Source: Melioribacter roseus (GTDB taxonomy: Bacteria; Bacteroidota; Ignavibacteria; Ignavibacteriales; Melioribacteraceae). Taken from it: a DNA stretch of 64,000 bases. The stretch is from positions 62,001 to 126,000 of the forward strand of contig DYHH01000006.1 in NCBI GenBank assembly GCA_020724265.1, given 5' to 3'. A program made the translations under genes and the position numbers. The notes beneath the pieces are model-generated. The model was given only the letters and a program-made list of their open reading frames with translations, searched no databases and was not told the DNA's origin. This document shows, piece by piece, positions 56,226 through 64,000 of this stretch (its first letter is position 1; the number at the start of each line of letters is the position of its first letter).

Positions 56226-57365
56226 CTAAAACTGAATCCCTTTCTTAATTCTCTTCGCATACTCTAATACAAACGGGCTAGCAACAAAGACAGAAGAATA
56301 AGTTCCTATGAGTATACCAAAGAATAAAGTAAAGGCAAACGCACGAAGTACCTCGCCTCCGAAAAACAATAAAACGGTAACAACTACTAATGTTGTTAAA
56401 CTTGTAATAACTGTACGAGGAATAGTTTTATTAATAGCTTTGTTTATATTGTCTTCTAACGGGGCAGTTTTGTGTATTTTGATGTTTTCACGAATTCTAT
56501 CAAATACAATCACTGTATCATTAATTGAATATCCGACTAAAGTCAAAAAGGCTGCAACAACACTAATAGAAATTTCGAGGTTAAGTCCAGGGATAACATT
56601 ATATAGAATAGAGAAAACACCTAGTGTAATTAAGACGTCGTGGAATAATGCAGCAACAGCACCGAGAGCAAAAACAAATTTAAAGCGGAATCCAAGATAA
56701 ACAAGAATGACTACCAATGCGAGTAATACAGCAACTACTGCATCGCGTTTTAATTCTTTACCGATTTTTGGTCCTACATTATCTTCTTTTAAAACCTGAA
56801 ATTTATTATCGGGCATATTTGCAAGAAGATTTTCCTGAATCCAGTCTGAAATTCCGACTCTAACAATAAATTTATCATTATCTTCTTCTTGGCTGAACTT
56901 TGTAGCTTGAAATCCGTTTTGGAACAAAGTTCTAATTATTGATTCCAACTTATCTTTATCATTAATTTGATAAGTAACCGAAGCTCTTGTAGAATCAACT
57001 AAATTGAAATTAATGTCAGGGAAATTTTTATTAATTATTTGCTCAAGTGTTTCTATAACTTTTGGAAAAAGTTCATTCGGAATTTCTTGTAATTCAGAAC
57101 GAACAAGTATACCGGTTTCGCCTCCAAAAGTTTTTACTTCAACGTTGCCAAGACCCAAATCACTCAAATAATCTCTAATCTCACTAATTTGAATTGGTTT
57201 TTCAAATTCAAGTGCTATTTCTGATCCGCCTTTGAAATCAATACCGAATTCAATACCTCTAAAAAGTAGGCTCAATAAACCAATTGATAAAAACAAACCA
57301 GAGAAAATGTAAGCAATCTTTCTTTTACCAAGAAAATCAAAATTTGTGTTTTGAAAAATTCGCAT
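56226..57365 (-). CDS. secF: Protein translocase subunit SecF
   Basis: Inner-membrane RND-type subunit that uses the proton or sodium gradient to pull exported proteins across. It has 379 residues, six membrane helices, the N-terminal GIDFKGGSEIALEF block and the conserved helix-4 segment GYSINDTVIVFDRIREN. The periplasmic domain between helices 1 and 2 is longer than in E. coli SecF. It follows secD by 28 bases, so the two are encoded as separate, co-transcribed genes and not as a SecDF fusion. Confidence 0.96.
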   Translation of the reverse strand: MRIFQNTNFDFLGKRKIAYIFSGLFLSIGLLSLLFRGIEFGIDFKGGSEIALEFEKPIQISEIRDYLSDLGLGNVEVKTFGGETGILVRSELQEIPNELFPKVIETLEQIINKNFPDINFNLVDSTRASVTYQINDKDKLESIIRTLFQNGFQATKFSQEEDNDKFIVRVGISDWIQENLLANMPDNKFQVLKEDNVGPKIGKELKRDAVVAVLLALVVILVYLGFRFKFVFALGAVAALFHDVLITLGVFSILYNVIPGLNLEISISVVAAFLTLVGYSINDTVIVFDRIRENIKIHKTAPLEDNINKAINKTIPRTVITSLTTLVVVTVLLFFGGEVLRAFAFTLFFGILIGTYSSVFVASPFVLEYAKRIKKGIQF

Positions 57366-57393
57366 GTATTAAAATTCTCCTAAATAAAAACTT

Positions 57394-59283
57394 TTAACCA
57401 ATATTAACTTTCATACCTTTAGCCGCCATCATATCTAAAACAACTCTTGTAACAACAAGTGCGGCAAATAAAGAACAAGCTATACCTATCATAAGAGTTA
57501 AAGCAAAACCTTGTACCGGTCCGCTTCCAAATTGATATAAGATAACTCCGGTAAAAAATGTTGTTATATTTGAATCGAATATTGCAGAATACGAATTAGA
57601 ATAACCGCTTTGAATTGCGGCACGGATAGTTTTTCCGGTTGATAATTCTTCTCTAATTCTTTCATAAATAATTACGTTAGCATCAACCGCCATACCAATT
57701 GTCAATATGATACCGGCAATACCGGGAAGTGTTAATGTAGCACTAAATCCGGCAAGTATTCCCATTATGAACAAAACAGTAAAGAATAATGCTATATCAG
57801 CTATTACTCCTGTCTTTGAGTAATAAAATATCATGAAGATTGCTACTAAAAAAAGTCCGATTAATGTCGAATTGAAACCTTGGTTAATGGAATCCTGTCC
57901 TAGTGAAGGACCGACGGTTCTTTCTTCAATTATATCTACCGGTGCTGGAAGTGCGCCTGCTTTTAGAACAATTTCTAAAAGTTTAGCTTCTGTTAAATCG
58001 CCGATACCTTCTATTACCGAATTTCCGCTTGGTATTTTGTTCCTAATAGTAGGAGCAGAATAAACAACACCATCTAAGATAATAGCGCATCTTTTATCAA
58101 TATTTGCCCCGGTAATTCTTGCCCATTCTCTTGCGCCTTCAGAGTTCATTTGCATATTTACAATCGGTGCTGAAGTCTGCGGGTCAATATTTGATTGTGC
58201 ATCAACAATAACTCCACCGGTCAACTCTGCTTTTTTATTAACTAATATCATCCTGTAAATTTCTTCGCCATCTTGTGTAGCTTCTGGTTTAGCCCAGAAG
58301 ACAAACTGCACATTATCAGGAATTACATTTTGAATTTCTGGTCTAACTAAATATGATTCCAATTTCGGCCTGTCACTTTGACGAACAAATGCATCGGCAA
58401 ATGGGCTTTGAGGATTAATCATAGCGATGGAGAAGAAAGGATGCTCGCGGGCGAATTGTTCTTCCGTCATATCTTCTACAGCAGTAGTATCACCTACATT
58501 GACTGTATCGGAAGGAGATTTCAATAATTCTGCCAATTTATTGTCAACTGCATTCATCACTTGTATTGTGAAATCAGCGTCTCTGACAATTTTGAATTCG
58601 AGCAAAGCACTTCCTTGTAATAATCTTTTAGCATCCTCTTCCTTAGAAATACCGGGAAGTTCGACAATAATTCTTCTTGCACCTTGTCTTTGTATACTTG
58701 GTTCGGAAACACCATACTGATCAACACGATTTCTAATAATTTCTATCGCTCTTGTTACAGCATCAGACTCTTGATCTTCGAGTGAACTTATTATTTCCGA
58801 GTCATCTTGACGGATTGAACCAAAGTACCTGCTAAGGCGAATGTTATTCTGTTGAAGTTTTTGTGCAAGTATCGAAACAACATTTACTTCTTCAATTTTT
58901 GCTTGCTGTTCAGCTTCATTTAAGATTTCAAGAAACTTTTGATCCGGATCTTTCGCAAGTTTTTCTAAAAGCTTAGCGGTATTAACTTCCATTACTAGAT
59001 ACATGCCGCCTTGCAAGTCCAAACCAAGCTTAATCCTTTTTTCGCGTGCATCTCTAAAATCAGGATTGCTGGCAAAAATTTCATCTTCTCTCATGCTGAC
59101 CAAACGTTCAAAACGGTCTTCAGAAAGTTCCGGGTTTGTAGTTCTTAAACTGTCTCTAAATTGTTCTAATTTAGAATTAATGAGTTTGGTATTCTGAGAA
59201 TCGGCGTAAGTTGGATAAAGCAGATAGAGACTTAAAGCTACAGCACCTAATATGAGAATAATTCTGAATCTAAATTCTTTCAT
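57394..59283 (-). CDS. secD: Protein translocase subunit SecD
   Basis: Partner of SecF, 629 residues. One N-terminal helix is followed by the D1 motif LGLDLQGGMYLVMEVN, a large periplasmic region with IRNRVDQYGVSEPSIQRQG, SNIDPQTSAPIVNMQMN (in the second subdomain), EERTVGPSLGQDSI, and the C-terminal five helices with GMAVDANVIIYERIREEL. Length is on the long side of normal because of an inserted charged stretch around residues 95-165. Located upstream of secF on the same strand. Confidence 0.96.
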   Translation of the reverse strand: MKEFRFRIILILGAVALSLYLLYPTYADSQNTKLINSKLEQFRDSLRTTNPELSEDRFERLVSMREDEIFASNPDFRDAREKRIKLGLDLQGGMYLVMEVNTAKLLEKLAKDPDQKFLEILNEAEQQAKIEEVNVVSILAQKLQQNNIRLSRYFGSIRQDDSEIISSLEDQESDAVTRAIEIIRNRVDQYGVSEPSIQRQGARRIIVELPGISKEEDAKRLLQGSALLEFKIVRDADFTIQVMNAVDNKLAELLKSPSDTVNVGDTTAVEDMTEEQFAREHPFFSIAMINPQSPFADAFVRQSDRPKLESYLVRPEIQNVIPDNVQFVFWAKPEATQDGEEIYRMILVNKKAELTGGVIVDAQSNIDPQTSAPIVNMQMNSEGAREWARITGANIDKRCAIILDGVVYSAPTIRNKIPSGNSVIEGIGDLTEAKLLEIVLKAGALPAPVDIIEERTVGPSLGQDSINQGFNSTLIGLFLVAIFMIFYYSKTGVIADIALFFTVLFIMGILAGFSATLTLPGIAGIILTIGMAVDANVIIYERIREELSTGKTIRAAIQSGYSNSYSAIFDSNITTFFTGVILYQFGSGPVQGFALTLMIGIACSLFAALVVTRVVLDMMAAKGMKVNIG

Positions 59284-59413
59284 CCTATCAATAAACCTTT
59301 AATTTAAGTGAATAATCTGATTTAAATTAAGACAACCAATATAGACAGTTAACCCCTAAAAATCAATTTAAATTGACAAATGGAATTTCTCTAAATGATT
59401 GTTTTATAAATAA

Positions 59414-59437
59414 TTAACCCGGCAGAAGCCGGGTTAA
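59414..59437 (-). terminator. Intrinsic terminator after rplI
   Basis: TTAACCCGGC and GCCGGGTTAA form a perfect 10-bp stem with a 4-base loop (TTCT on the minus strand), 16 bases beyond the rplI stop. It ends the rpsF-ssb-rpsR-rplI operon. The T-run after it on the minus strand is interrupted, but the stem is GC-rich and stable. Confidence 0.8.
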
Positions 59438-59453
59438 AAATTGTTACTAATAT

Positions 59454-59897
59454 TTACTCTCTAACAACCCAGGTTTTAACAGTAGAATTAACCTTCGGGT
59501 GGAGTTTTACATTAACGCTGTAAATCCCCAGAGCTTTAATAGGTTCCGTGATTTCAATTTTTCTTTTATCTATTTGAAATCCTTTTTCGTTTAAAGAATC
59601 CGCAATCATTTGAGTTGTAACAGAACCGAAAATTTTATCTTCTTCTCCAACTTTTACCGGTATGGAAATAGAAATGTTTTCAAGTTCAGATGCAATCTTT
59701 TGAGCTTCTTCTAATTCTTTGGATTCTTTCTTAAGAATTAATTTTTTTTCTTCTTCAAAGGCTTTGATATTGCCGGGTGTTGCAATATAAGCAATTTGTC
59801 TTGGGATCAAGAAGTTGCGCGCAAAGCCGTTTTTTACTTCAACCAAGTCACCAATTTCACCCAACTTTTCGTAATTCTTTCTTAAAATTACTTTCAT
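59454..59897 (-). CDS. rplI: 50S ribosomal protein L9
   Basis: Two-lobed large-subunit protein, 147 residues, with the highly conserved N-terminal VILRKNYEKLGEIGDLVEVKNGFARNFLIP region (partial quote: GDLVEVKNGFARNFLIP), the long connecting helix rich in Lys and Glu, and the C-terminal KIFGSVTTQMIADSL domain. It lies 14 bases downstream of rpsR, the standard order, and is the last gene of its operon. Confidence 0.97.
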   Translation of the reverse strand: MKVILRKNYEKLGEIGDLVEVKNGFARNFLIPRQIAYIATPGNIKAFEEEKKLILKKESKELEEAQKIASELENISISIPVKVGEEDKIFGSVTTQMIADSLNEKGFQIDKRKIEITEPIKALGIYSVNVKLHPKVNSTVKTWVVRE

Positions 59898-59911
59898 TAG
59901 ATTCTCCTCAA

Positions 59912-60121
59912 TTACTTAACAGCTTCAGAAACGTAAGGCAATATAGCAACTTGACGAGCTCTTTTAATAGCCCGTACTAATTCACGATGTTGTTTTGCAC
60001 TTAAACCAGTTATTCTGCGAGGAATAATTTTCCCCTGATCAGTAATAAATTTCTGAAGTTGTTTTGAGTCTTTGTAATCAATGTAATCATCGATTACGCG
60101 TTTTACTTTTTTTACTTTCAT
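59912..60121 (-). CDS. rpsR: 30S ribosomal protein S18
   Basis: Small-subunit protein, 69 residues, that forms a heterodimer with S6 on the platform. [43 protein letters not shown] is the family core ([17 protein letters not shown]). No Cys residues are present, so it is the zinc-independent form. It is encoded between ssb and rplI in the usual order. Confidence 0.97.
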   Translation of the reverse strand: MKVKKVKRVIDDYIDYKDSKQLQKFITDQGKIIPRRITGLSAKQHRELVRAIKRARQVAILPYVSEAVK

Positions 60122-60142
60122 TTAACTTTTCCTTCAATGAAT

Positions 60143-60619
60143 TTAATTTTTGTCGCTGTCATTCATCAAATCAGATTCTTCATCAGTCAAAAACTTATCA
60201 AAAGAATTGTCCTCATAGTTAGAATCTTCATCATCGGAAGTGGAGCTATAATCTTCATCACCATTTTGTTTGTTGAATTTATTCAAAAATTGAATTCGTT
60301 TTGCTTTTATTTCAACTATTGTTCTGTTTTTACCTTCATCAGTTTTGAAGGTTCTACTTTGAAGTTCACCGTCAACTAAAACGGCACTTCCTTTAAATAG
60401 TCTTTCACGACAGCTATCTGCTAATTTATTCCAAGCAACAACCCCAACATAGCAAACATCTTCTTGCCATTGGTTTGTGCTGTCTTTGTATCTTCTGTTA
60501 ACAGCAATGTGAAAATTTACAACCGGTGTACCATTTGTCGTTTCTCTAAAAACCGGGTCTTTTGTTAAGTTTCCAGCTACAACCACACTGTTTAATTCAG
60601 GCATTTTCAAATCAGCCAT
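60143..60619 (-). CDS. ssb: Single-stranded DNA-binding protein
   Basis: OB-fold protein of 158 residues that coats single-stranded DNA. The N-terminal OB domain is typical (LNSVVVAGNLTKDPVFRETTNGTPV, AVNRRYKD, VGVVAWNKLADSCRERLFKGSAVLVDGELQSR, in parts, about 6-105). The C-terminal tail is acidic (DDEDSNYEDNSFDKFLTDEE) but ends NDSDKN and lacks the conserved DDDIPF-type tip through which SSB recruits repair and replication proteins. It is encoded between rpsF and rpsR as in many bacteria. Confidence 0.93.
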   Translation of the reverse strand: MADLKMPELNSVVVAGNLTKDPVFRETTNGTPVVNFHIAVNRRYKDSTNQWQEDVCYVGVVAWNKLADSCRERLFKGSAVLVDGELQSRTFKTDEGKNRTIVEIKAKRIQFLNKFNKQNGDEDYSSTSDDEDSNYEDNSFDKFLTDEESDLMNDSDKN

Positions 60620-60632
60620 TACTTACCTCCAA

Positions 60633-61025
60633 CTAGTCTGATGTTTGTTTATCTTCACTAACTGCGTTATCTACTTGTTCAGCTTCCTGTTGAGAAGCAC
60701 GTTCTTTCATTTGAGCGATGTATTTGAGATCTTCTTTGCCCAACATAATTGTAAGGTATCTTACAATAGTTTCATCAAGACGATAAATTCTTTCTAACTC
60801 TTTTATTGTTTCTGTTGGAGATTCAAAACGGAAAATTGCATAATACCCGCTTTTCGATTTTTGAATTGGATAAGCTAAACGTTTTCTTCCCCAACGTTCG
60901 ATGTCTGAAATTTCAGCACCATTTGTTTTGAGAGTTTCTTGAATTCTTGTGAGAGTTGTTTCGATTTGCTCATCTTCTAATGCGGCATTTAGAATTACAA
61001 CACTTTCATAATGTCGTTTTGTCAT
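60633..61025 (-). CDS. rpsF: 30S ribosomal protein S6
   Basis: Small-subunit platform protein, 130 residues, that pairs with S18. The fold core is visible in YESVVILNAALEDEQIE, IERWGRKRLAYPIQK, YAIFRFES and ETIVRYLTIML. The C-terminal 30 residues are a Glu/Gln-rich tail of variable length in the family. The ribosome site AGGGAGGTG is very strong. It is the first gene of rpsF-ssb-rpsR-rplI, with a promoter inside the hppA 3' end and a structured leader. Confidence 0.97.
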   Translation of the reverse strand: MTKRHYESVVILNAALEDEQIETTLTRIQETLKTNGAEISDIERWGRKRLAYPIQKSKSGYYAIFRFESPTETIKELERIYRLDETIVRYLTIMLGKEDLKYIAQMKERASQQEAEQVDNAVSEDKQTSD

Positions 61026-61030
61026 CTATT

Positions 61031-61070
61031 CACCTCCCTATGGACTTTTGGTCCTCCATAATTAATGGAG
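61031..61070 (-). promoter_or_regulatory. rpsF: rpsF leader with two competing hairpins next to the ribosome site
   Basis: On the minus strand CTCCAT (61070-61065) can pair with ATGGAG (61059-61054), while part of the same ATGGA (61059-61055) can instead pair with TCCAT (61044-61040) just before the AGGGAGGTG ribosome site (61039-61031); an inner GGAC/GTCC pair supports the second fold. S6-S18 binding to the rpsF leader is a known autoregulation in many bacteria. This is a candidate for that element, but I could not match the published consensus. Confidence 0.5.
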
Positions 61071-61095
61071 AACAGGGTTATAAAAAATATGTCGG

Positions 61096-61126
61096 CAAAT
61101 ATAGTATTATTTTATTAACGGTGCAA
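61096..61126 (-). promoter_or_regulatory. Promoter of the rpsF operon (TTG-N20-TATATTTG)
   Basis: On the minus strand TTG (61126-61124) is followed after exactly 20 bases by TATATTTG (61103-61096), the same spacing as in the iron-operon promoter. Most of it lies within the last codons of hppA. Transcription would begin around 61090, giving a leader of about 65 bases that contains the competing hairpins. Confidence 0.65.
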
Positions 61127-63173
61127 TAACTAGTGAAACCACCGACATTAGTTTAATTAATATATTCAAAGAAGGACCGGATGTATCTTTGAAAGGATCA
61201 CCAACTGTATCGCCCACAACTGCAGCTTTATGAGCATCCGAACCTTTAGTATACTTAAAACCGTCTATTTCAATTCCGCTTTCAATTAACTTTTTGGCAT
61301 TATCCCAAGCACCACCTGCATTTGATTGAAATATCGCCATTAATACTCCACTGGCAGTTACACCGGCTAATAAACCTGCTAACATTTCTTTACTAAAGAA
61401 ACCGACAATAACAGGAACGCTTACTGCCATCAAGCCCGGTAAGATCATTTCACGTATTGCGGCTTTTGTAGAAATTTCAACACAGCGAGAATATTCGGCT
61501 TTTGCAGTACCTTCACGCAAGCCTTTTATTTCTCGAAATTGTCGTCCAACTTCAATAATCATTTCTTTTGCTGCACGTCCAACAGCATCCATCGCCATTG
61601 CCGAAAATAAAAACGGAAGCATTGCCCCAATCAATAAGCCACCCATAATTACAGGTTTTGAAATATCAATAATCAAGATTTCCGCCTGCTGCATATATGC
61701 TGAGAAAAGTGCTAAGGCTGTTAATGCCGCCGAACCAATTGCAAATCCTTTACCGATTGCAGCAGTAGTGTTACCGACTGCATCAAGTTTATCTGTTCTT
61801 TCACGAACTTCTTTTGGTAATTCTGCCATTTCAGCAATTCCACCCGCATTATCGGAAATTGGTCCGTAAGCATCTACTGCGAGTTGTATTCCGGTTACCG
61901 ATAACATACCTAATGCAGCTATAGCAATTCCATATAGATTTGCTAATTCGAATGAGATAACAATTCCAGCAGCAATTATAATAATTGGTAATGCTGTGGA
62001 TCTCATCCCAACACCAATACCTGAAATTATATTTGTTGCAGAACCGGTAATTGATTGATTGGCAATTCGTTTGACAGGATTTTTATCGGTTCCTGTATAA
62101 TATTCAGTTATCAACCCTATTGAAGTTCCGGCAAACAAACCAATTAATGTAGCAAAGAAAATTCCATTACTAGTATATGTAAATCCTCCGAATTCCCAAG
62201 AAGAGGGAAGAAGGGCATTAATAATAAAATATGAAGCAATTACCATCAAACCTGATGCACCAAACTCACCAATATTTAATGCCTTTTGAGGATTACCACC
62301 TTCTTTTACTTTTACGAAGAAAGTACCTACAATAGAAAGTACAATACCTGCTCCTGCTAAAAAGAGGGGAAGCAGCACGGCTTCTAATCCAAGTTCCGGA
62401 ACTTCCGGTGATGCAAATAATGCACCGAGAACCATTGTTCCTATTATTGCACCAACGTATGACTCGAAAAGGTCGGCACCCATTCCTGCAACATCGCCAA
62501 CATTATCGCCAACATTATCGGCAATAGTAGCAGGATTGCGAGGATCATCTTCTGGAATACCTTCATAAACTTTTCCTGCTAAGTCAGCACCAACATCTGC
62601 GGCTTTTGTATAAATACCACCACCAACCCTTGCAAAAAGTGCAATAGAAGATGCTCCTAATGAAAACCCGGAGAGAACGTTTATTACTTTACCTAAATCC
62701 CAATCAAGATTACTATAAATAATAAAAAGAACACTTAAACCAAGTACGCCCAAACCAACTACATTCATTCCCATAATAGAACCGCCTGAGAAAGCAATGT
62801 TTAGTGCTGGACCTAAACCAGTTCTAGCAGCATTTGTTGTTCTAACATTTGCTTTGGTTGCGGCAATCATTCCGAGAAATCCAGCAAGAGCTGAAGAAAG
62901 AGCTCCAACTATAAATGATAAGGAAATTAACCAGGACGAGTCATCACGTCCGAAATTTGCATAGCCTAATAATATGGCAACATAAACAACAAAGATTGCA
63001 AGGATTTTATATTCTGTTCTTAAAAATGCAATTGCACCTTCTTTGATGTAATTGGAAATTTCAACCATCTTCTCGGTGCCAACAGGCTGCTTATTTATCC
63101 ATGAATTTTTTGTATATGAGTAGAGAAGTGCTAATAGTCCAAGGACAGGAATTACGTAAATTAACGAGTCCAT
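61107..63173 (-). CDS. hppA: Membrane-bound ion-pumping pyrophosphatase (K+-dependent type)
   Basis: Hydrolyses PPi and pumps H+ or Na+ across the membrane. The 688-residue protein has about 16 helices and the two PPi-binding signatures: [35 protein letters not shown] (quoted core [19 protein letters not shown], about 190-220) and DNAGGIAEM near 430, then [17 protein letters not shown] near the end. At the K+-site the sequence reads [10 protein letters not shown]; Ala in this place marks the K+-dependent family, while Lys marks the K+-independent one. Which ion is pumped cannot be decided by eye. It is followed by the rpsF operon, whose promoter overlaps its end. Confidence 0.96.
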   Translation of the reverse strand: MDSLIYVIPVLGLLALLYSYTKNSWINKQPVGTEKMVEISNYIKEGAIAFLRTEYKILAIFVVYVAILLGYANFGRDDSSWLISLSFIVGALSSALAGFLGMIAATKANVRTTNAARTGLGPALNIAFSGGSIMGMNVVGLGVLGLSVLFIIYSNLDWDLGKVINVLSGFSLGASSIALFARVGGGIYTKAADVGADLAGKVYEGIPEDDPRNPATIADNVGDNVGDVAGMGADLFESYVGAIIGTMVLGALFASPEVPELGLEAVLLPLFLAGAGIVLSIVGTFFVKVKEGGNPQKALNIGEFGASGLMVIASYFIINALLPSSWEFGGFTYTSNGIFFATLIGLFAGTSIGLITEYYTGTDKNPVKRIANQSITGSATNIISGIGVGMRSTALPIIIIAAGIVISFELANLYGIAIAALGMLSVTGIQLAVDAYGPISDNAGGIAEMAELPKEVRERTDKLDAVGNTTAAIGKGFAIGSAALTALALFSAYMQQAEILIIDISKPVIMGGLLIGAMLPFLFSAMAMDAVGRAAKEMIIEVGRQFREIKGLREGTAKAEYSRCVEISTKAAIREMILPGLMAVSVPVIVGFFSKEMLAGLLAGVTASGVLMAIFQSNAGGAWDNAKKLIESGIEIDGFKYTKGSDAHKAAVVGDTVGDPFKDTSGPSLNILIKLMSVVSLVIAPLIK

Positions 63174-63182
63174 ATTTTTCTC

Positions 63183-63794
63183 CTAGTTTTCCTCTCTTTC
63201 GTGTGGGGGATTTTCTTTATTAAAATTTATCGAATATTTACTAAAGTGATCCGTCATACTTTTTAGACCACCGCTAATAAAATTTTCAATTAACTCTACA
63301 GCAAAGTCAAAATTTAATTTTAAGTTATTAAGTTCATCAAATGAAAATTTACTTAACACATAGTCAGCTTGGTAACCTTTATCAAAATCAGCACCAATAC
63401 CAAACCTCAATCTTGGAAATTCATCAGATAGAAGATGATAAACAATAGATTCAAGACCATTATGACCGCCGGTGCCGCCGCTTTTACGAATTCTCAATTT
63501 TCCTAGTTCCAGATTTATATCGTCAACTACAACCAAAAATTGATTTAAAGGTATTTCAAGTTTTTCAAGAACATCTAATGCTGCAAGACCGGAATTATTA
63601 ACATAAGTAGTCGGTCTTATAATAATGAAATCATTCTTGTTAAGATTGCCCTCAGCAAAGTGGTAATCACTTTGTGATGCTTTATAGACAAGTTTATGTT
63701 TTTCAACAAACCTGTCTATAATGATAAACCCGGCGTTATGTTTCGTATTAACATATTTAGCGCCGGGATTTCCAATGCCTAATACAACATGCAA
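63183..63794 (-). CDS. pth: Peptidyl-tRNA hydrolase
   Basis: Recycles tRNA by cleaving stalled peptidyl-tRNA. The 203 residues begin VLGIGNPGAKYVNTKHNAGF (substrate Asn and the catalytic His in KHNAGF) and include RPTTYVNNSG, VVDDINLELGKLRIRKSGG and GGHNGLESI. Length is normal. It is encoded directly after the L25 gene, the common ctc-pth order, and 9 bases before hppA. Confidence 0.97.
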   Translation of the reverse strand: MHVVLGIGNPGAKYVNTKHNAGFIIIDRFVEKHKLVYKASQSDYHFAEGNLNKNDFIIIRPTTYVNNSGLAALDVLEKLEIPLNQFLVVVDDINLELGKLRIRKSGGTGGHNGLESIVYHLLSDEFPRLRFGIGADFDKGYQADYVLSKFSFDELNNLKLNFDFAVELIENFISGGLKSMTDHFSKYSINFNKENPPHEREEN

Positions 63795-63801
63795 TAAACT
63801 T

Positions 63802-64000
63802 TACTCGTTGGTTTCTTCTTCAGCTTTACCTTTTTTGATTACTTCCGGTTCAGCAGGTTCATCACTTTCAACTTCCTCTTCAACATGTTCTTCTTCAAGA
63901 ATCTTAGGTGCAACAATTGAAAGCACTACAGATTTTTCCGGGTTCAATATTTTTATATCCTCAAAACTGAGATCTGCAACTGTTATTGTTTGTCCGAATT
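63802..64000 (-). CDS. rplY: 50S ribosomal protein L25/Ctc, C-terminal part (cut by window edge)
   Basis: The minus-strand frame open to the window end gives 65 residues: FGQTITVADLSFED, ILNPEKSVVLSIVAPKI, then a tail of Glu, Val and Lys ending EEETNE. The first part matches the C-terminal TL5/Ctc beta domain of long L25 proteins (P-E-K-S-V-V-x-x-x-x-P pattern), which bind 5S rRNA. Acidic extensions after this domain are common in Bacteroidota. Its place 7 bases upstream of pth supports the call. The N-terminal 5S-binding domain lies outside the window. Confidence 0.85.

Noticed and set aside
56308-56700. A 130-codon open frame antisense to secF
   Set aside because: It is a shadow of the conserved secF coding sequence; low-complexity Thr/Lys content and no ribosome site.

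Overview
The window is a gene-dense, AT-rich stretch of a Gram-negative bacterial chromosome. Lipid A genes (lpxB, lpxK), a TonB-dependent receptor with a carboxypeptidase-regulatory-like N-terminus, secD/secF and outer-membrane signal peptides show a diderm cell. Several intergenic regions carry TAnnTTTG elements, and two of these have TTG exactly 20 bases upstream, which is the promoter form of Bacteroidota and relatives. With the gene content, the best guess is the Bacteroidota/Chlorobiota group, probably Ignavibacteria-like. This is an inference from family resemblance and promoter type, not a phylogeny. I see no rRNA, tRNA, CRISPR array, insertion sequence or prophage.

Layout. 1-5.7 kb (+): the tail of a surface polysaccharide cluster (two GT4 glycosyltransferases, a polyprenyl-phosphate sugar transferase, a GT2 enzyme) running by overlaps into nadK and an exported thioredoxin-like protein, closed by a strong terminator. 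5.8-9.5 kb (-): a compact four-gene operon of two Ddl-like ATP-grasp ligases, a GNAT acetyltransferase and a lysine 2,3-aminomutase; it looks like an uncharacterised beta-lysine pathway. 9.7-30.8 kb (-): housekeeping genes in tight runs, namely mrp-nfu-tpiA, a GH2-like/polytopic membrane fusion protein, smc, a HAD phosphatase, an ICMT-like methyltransferase, lpxB, an acyltransferase, lpxK, ppdK, queA, ispD, plsY, gpsA and recG.

31-37.3 kb (+): a ferrous-iron operon with a DtxR-family regulator, a second membrane-tethered DtxR protein fused to FeoA-like domains, FeoB split into separate G-domain and permease genes, and a TonB receptor. A perfect 16-bp palindrome overlaps its promoter. 37.3-45.6 kb: ppk1, a dCMP deaminase, an amidohydrolase, a flavin/2Fe-2S reductase, a 21-codon small ORF behind a strong hairpin, an orphan sensor kinase and purA.

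45.7-55.2 kb: a partner-switching signalling region with two STAS proteins, an RsbW-like kinase, an ECF sigma factor, an unknown membrane-anchored protein and three SpoIIE-type phosphatases with different sensory front ends (8-TM+GAF, GAF-GAF, PDZ+polytopic+GAF). 55.3-64 kb: an MscS channel, then on the minus strand secF/secD, the rpsF-ssb-rpsR-rplI operon with its own promoter and a structured leader, a K+-type membrane pyrophosphatase, pth, and the C-terminal end of ribosomal protein L25.

The items most worth a second look are the KamA/ATP-grasp operon, the hairpin-plus-small-ORF locus at 42.9-43.05 kb, the membrane-tethered DtxR-FeoA fusion beside split FeoB, and the triple-SpoIIE module.
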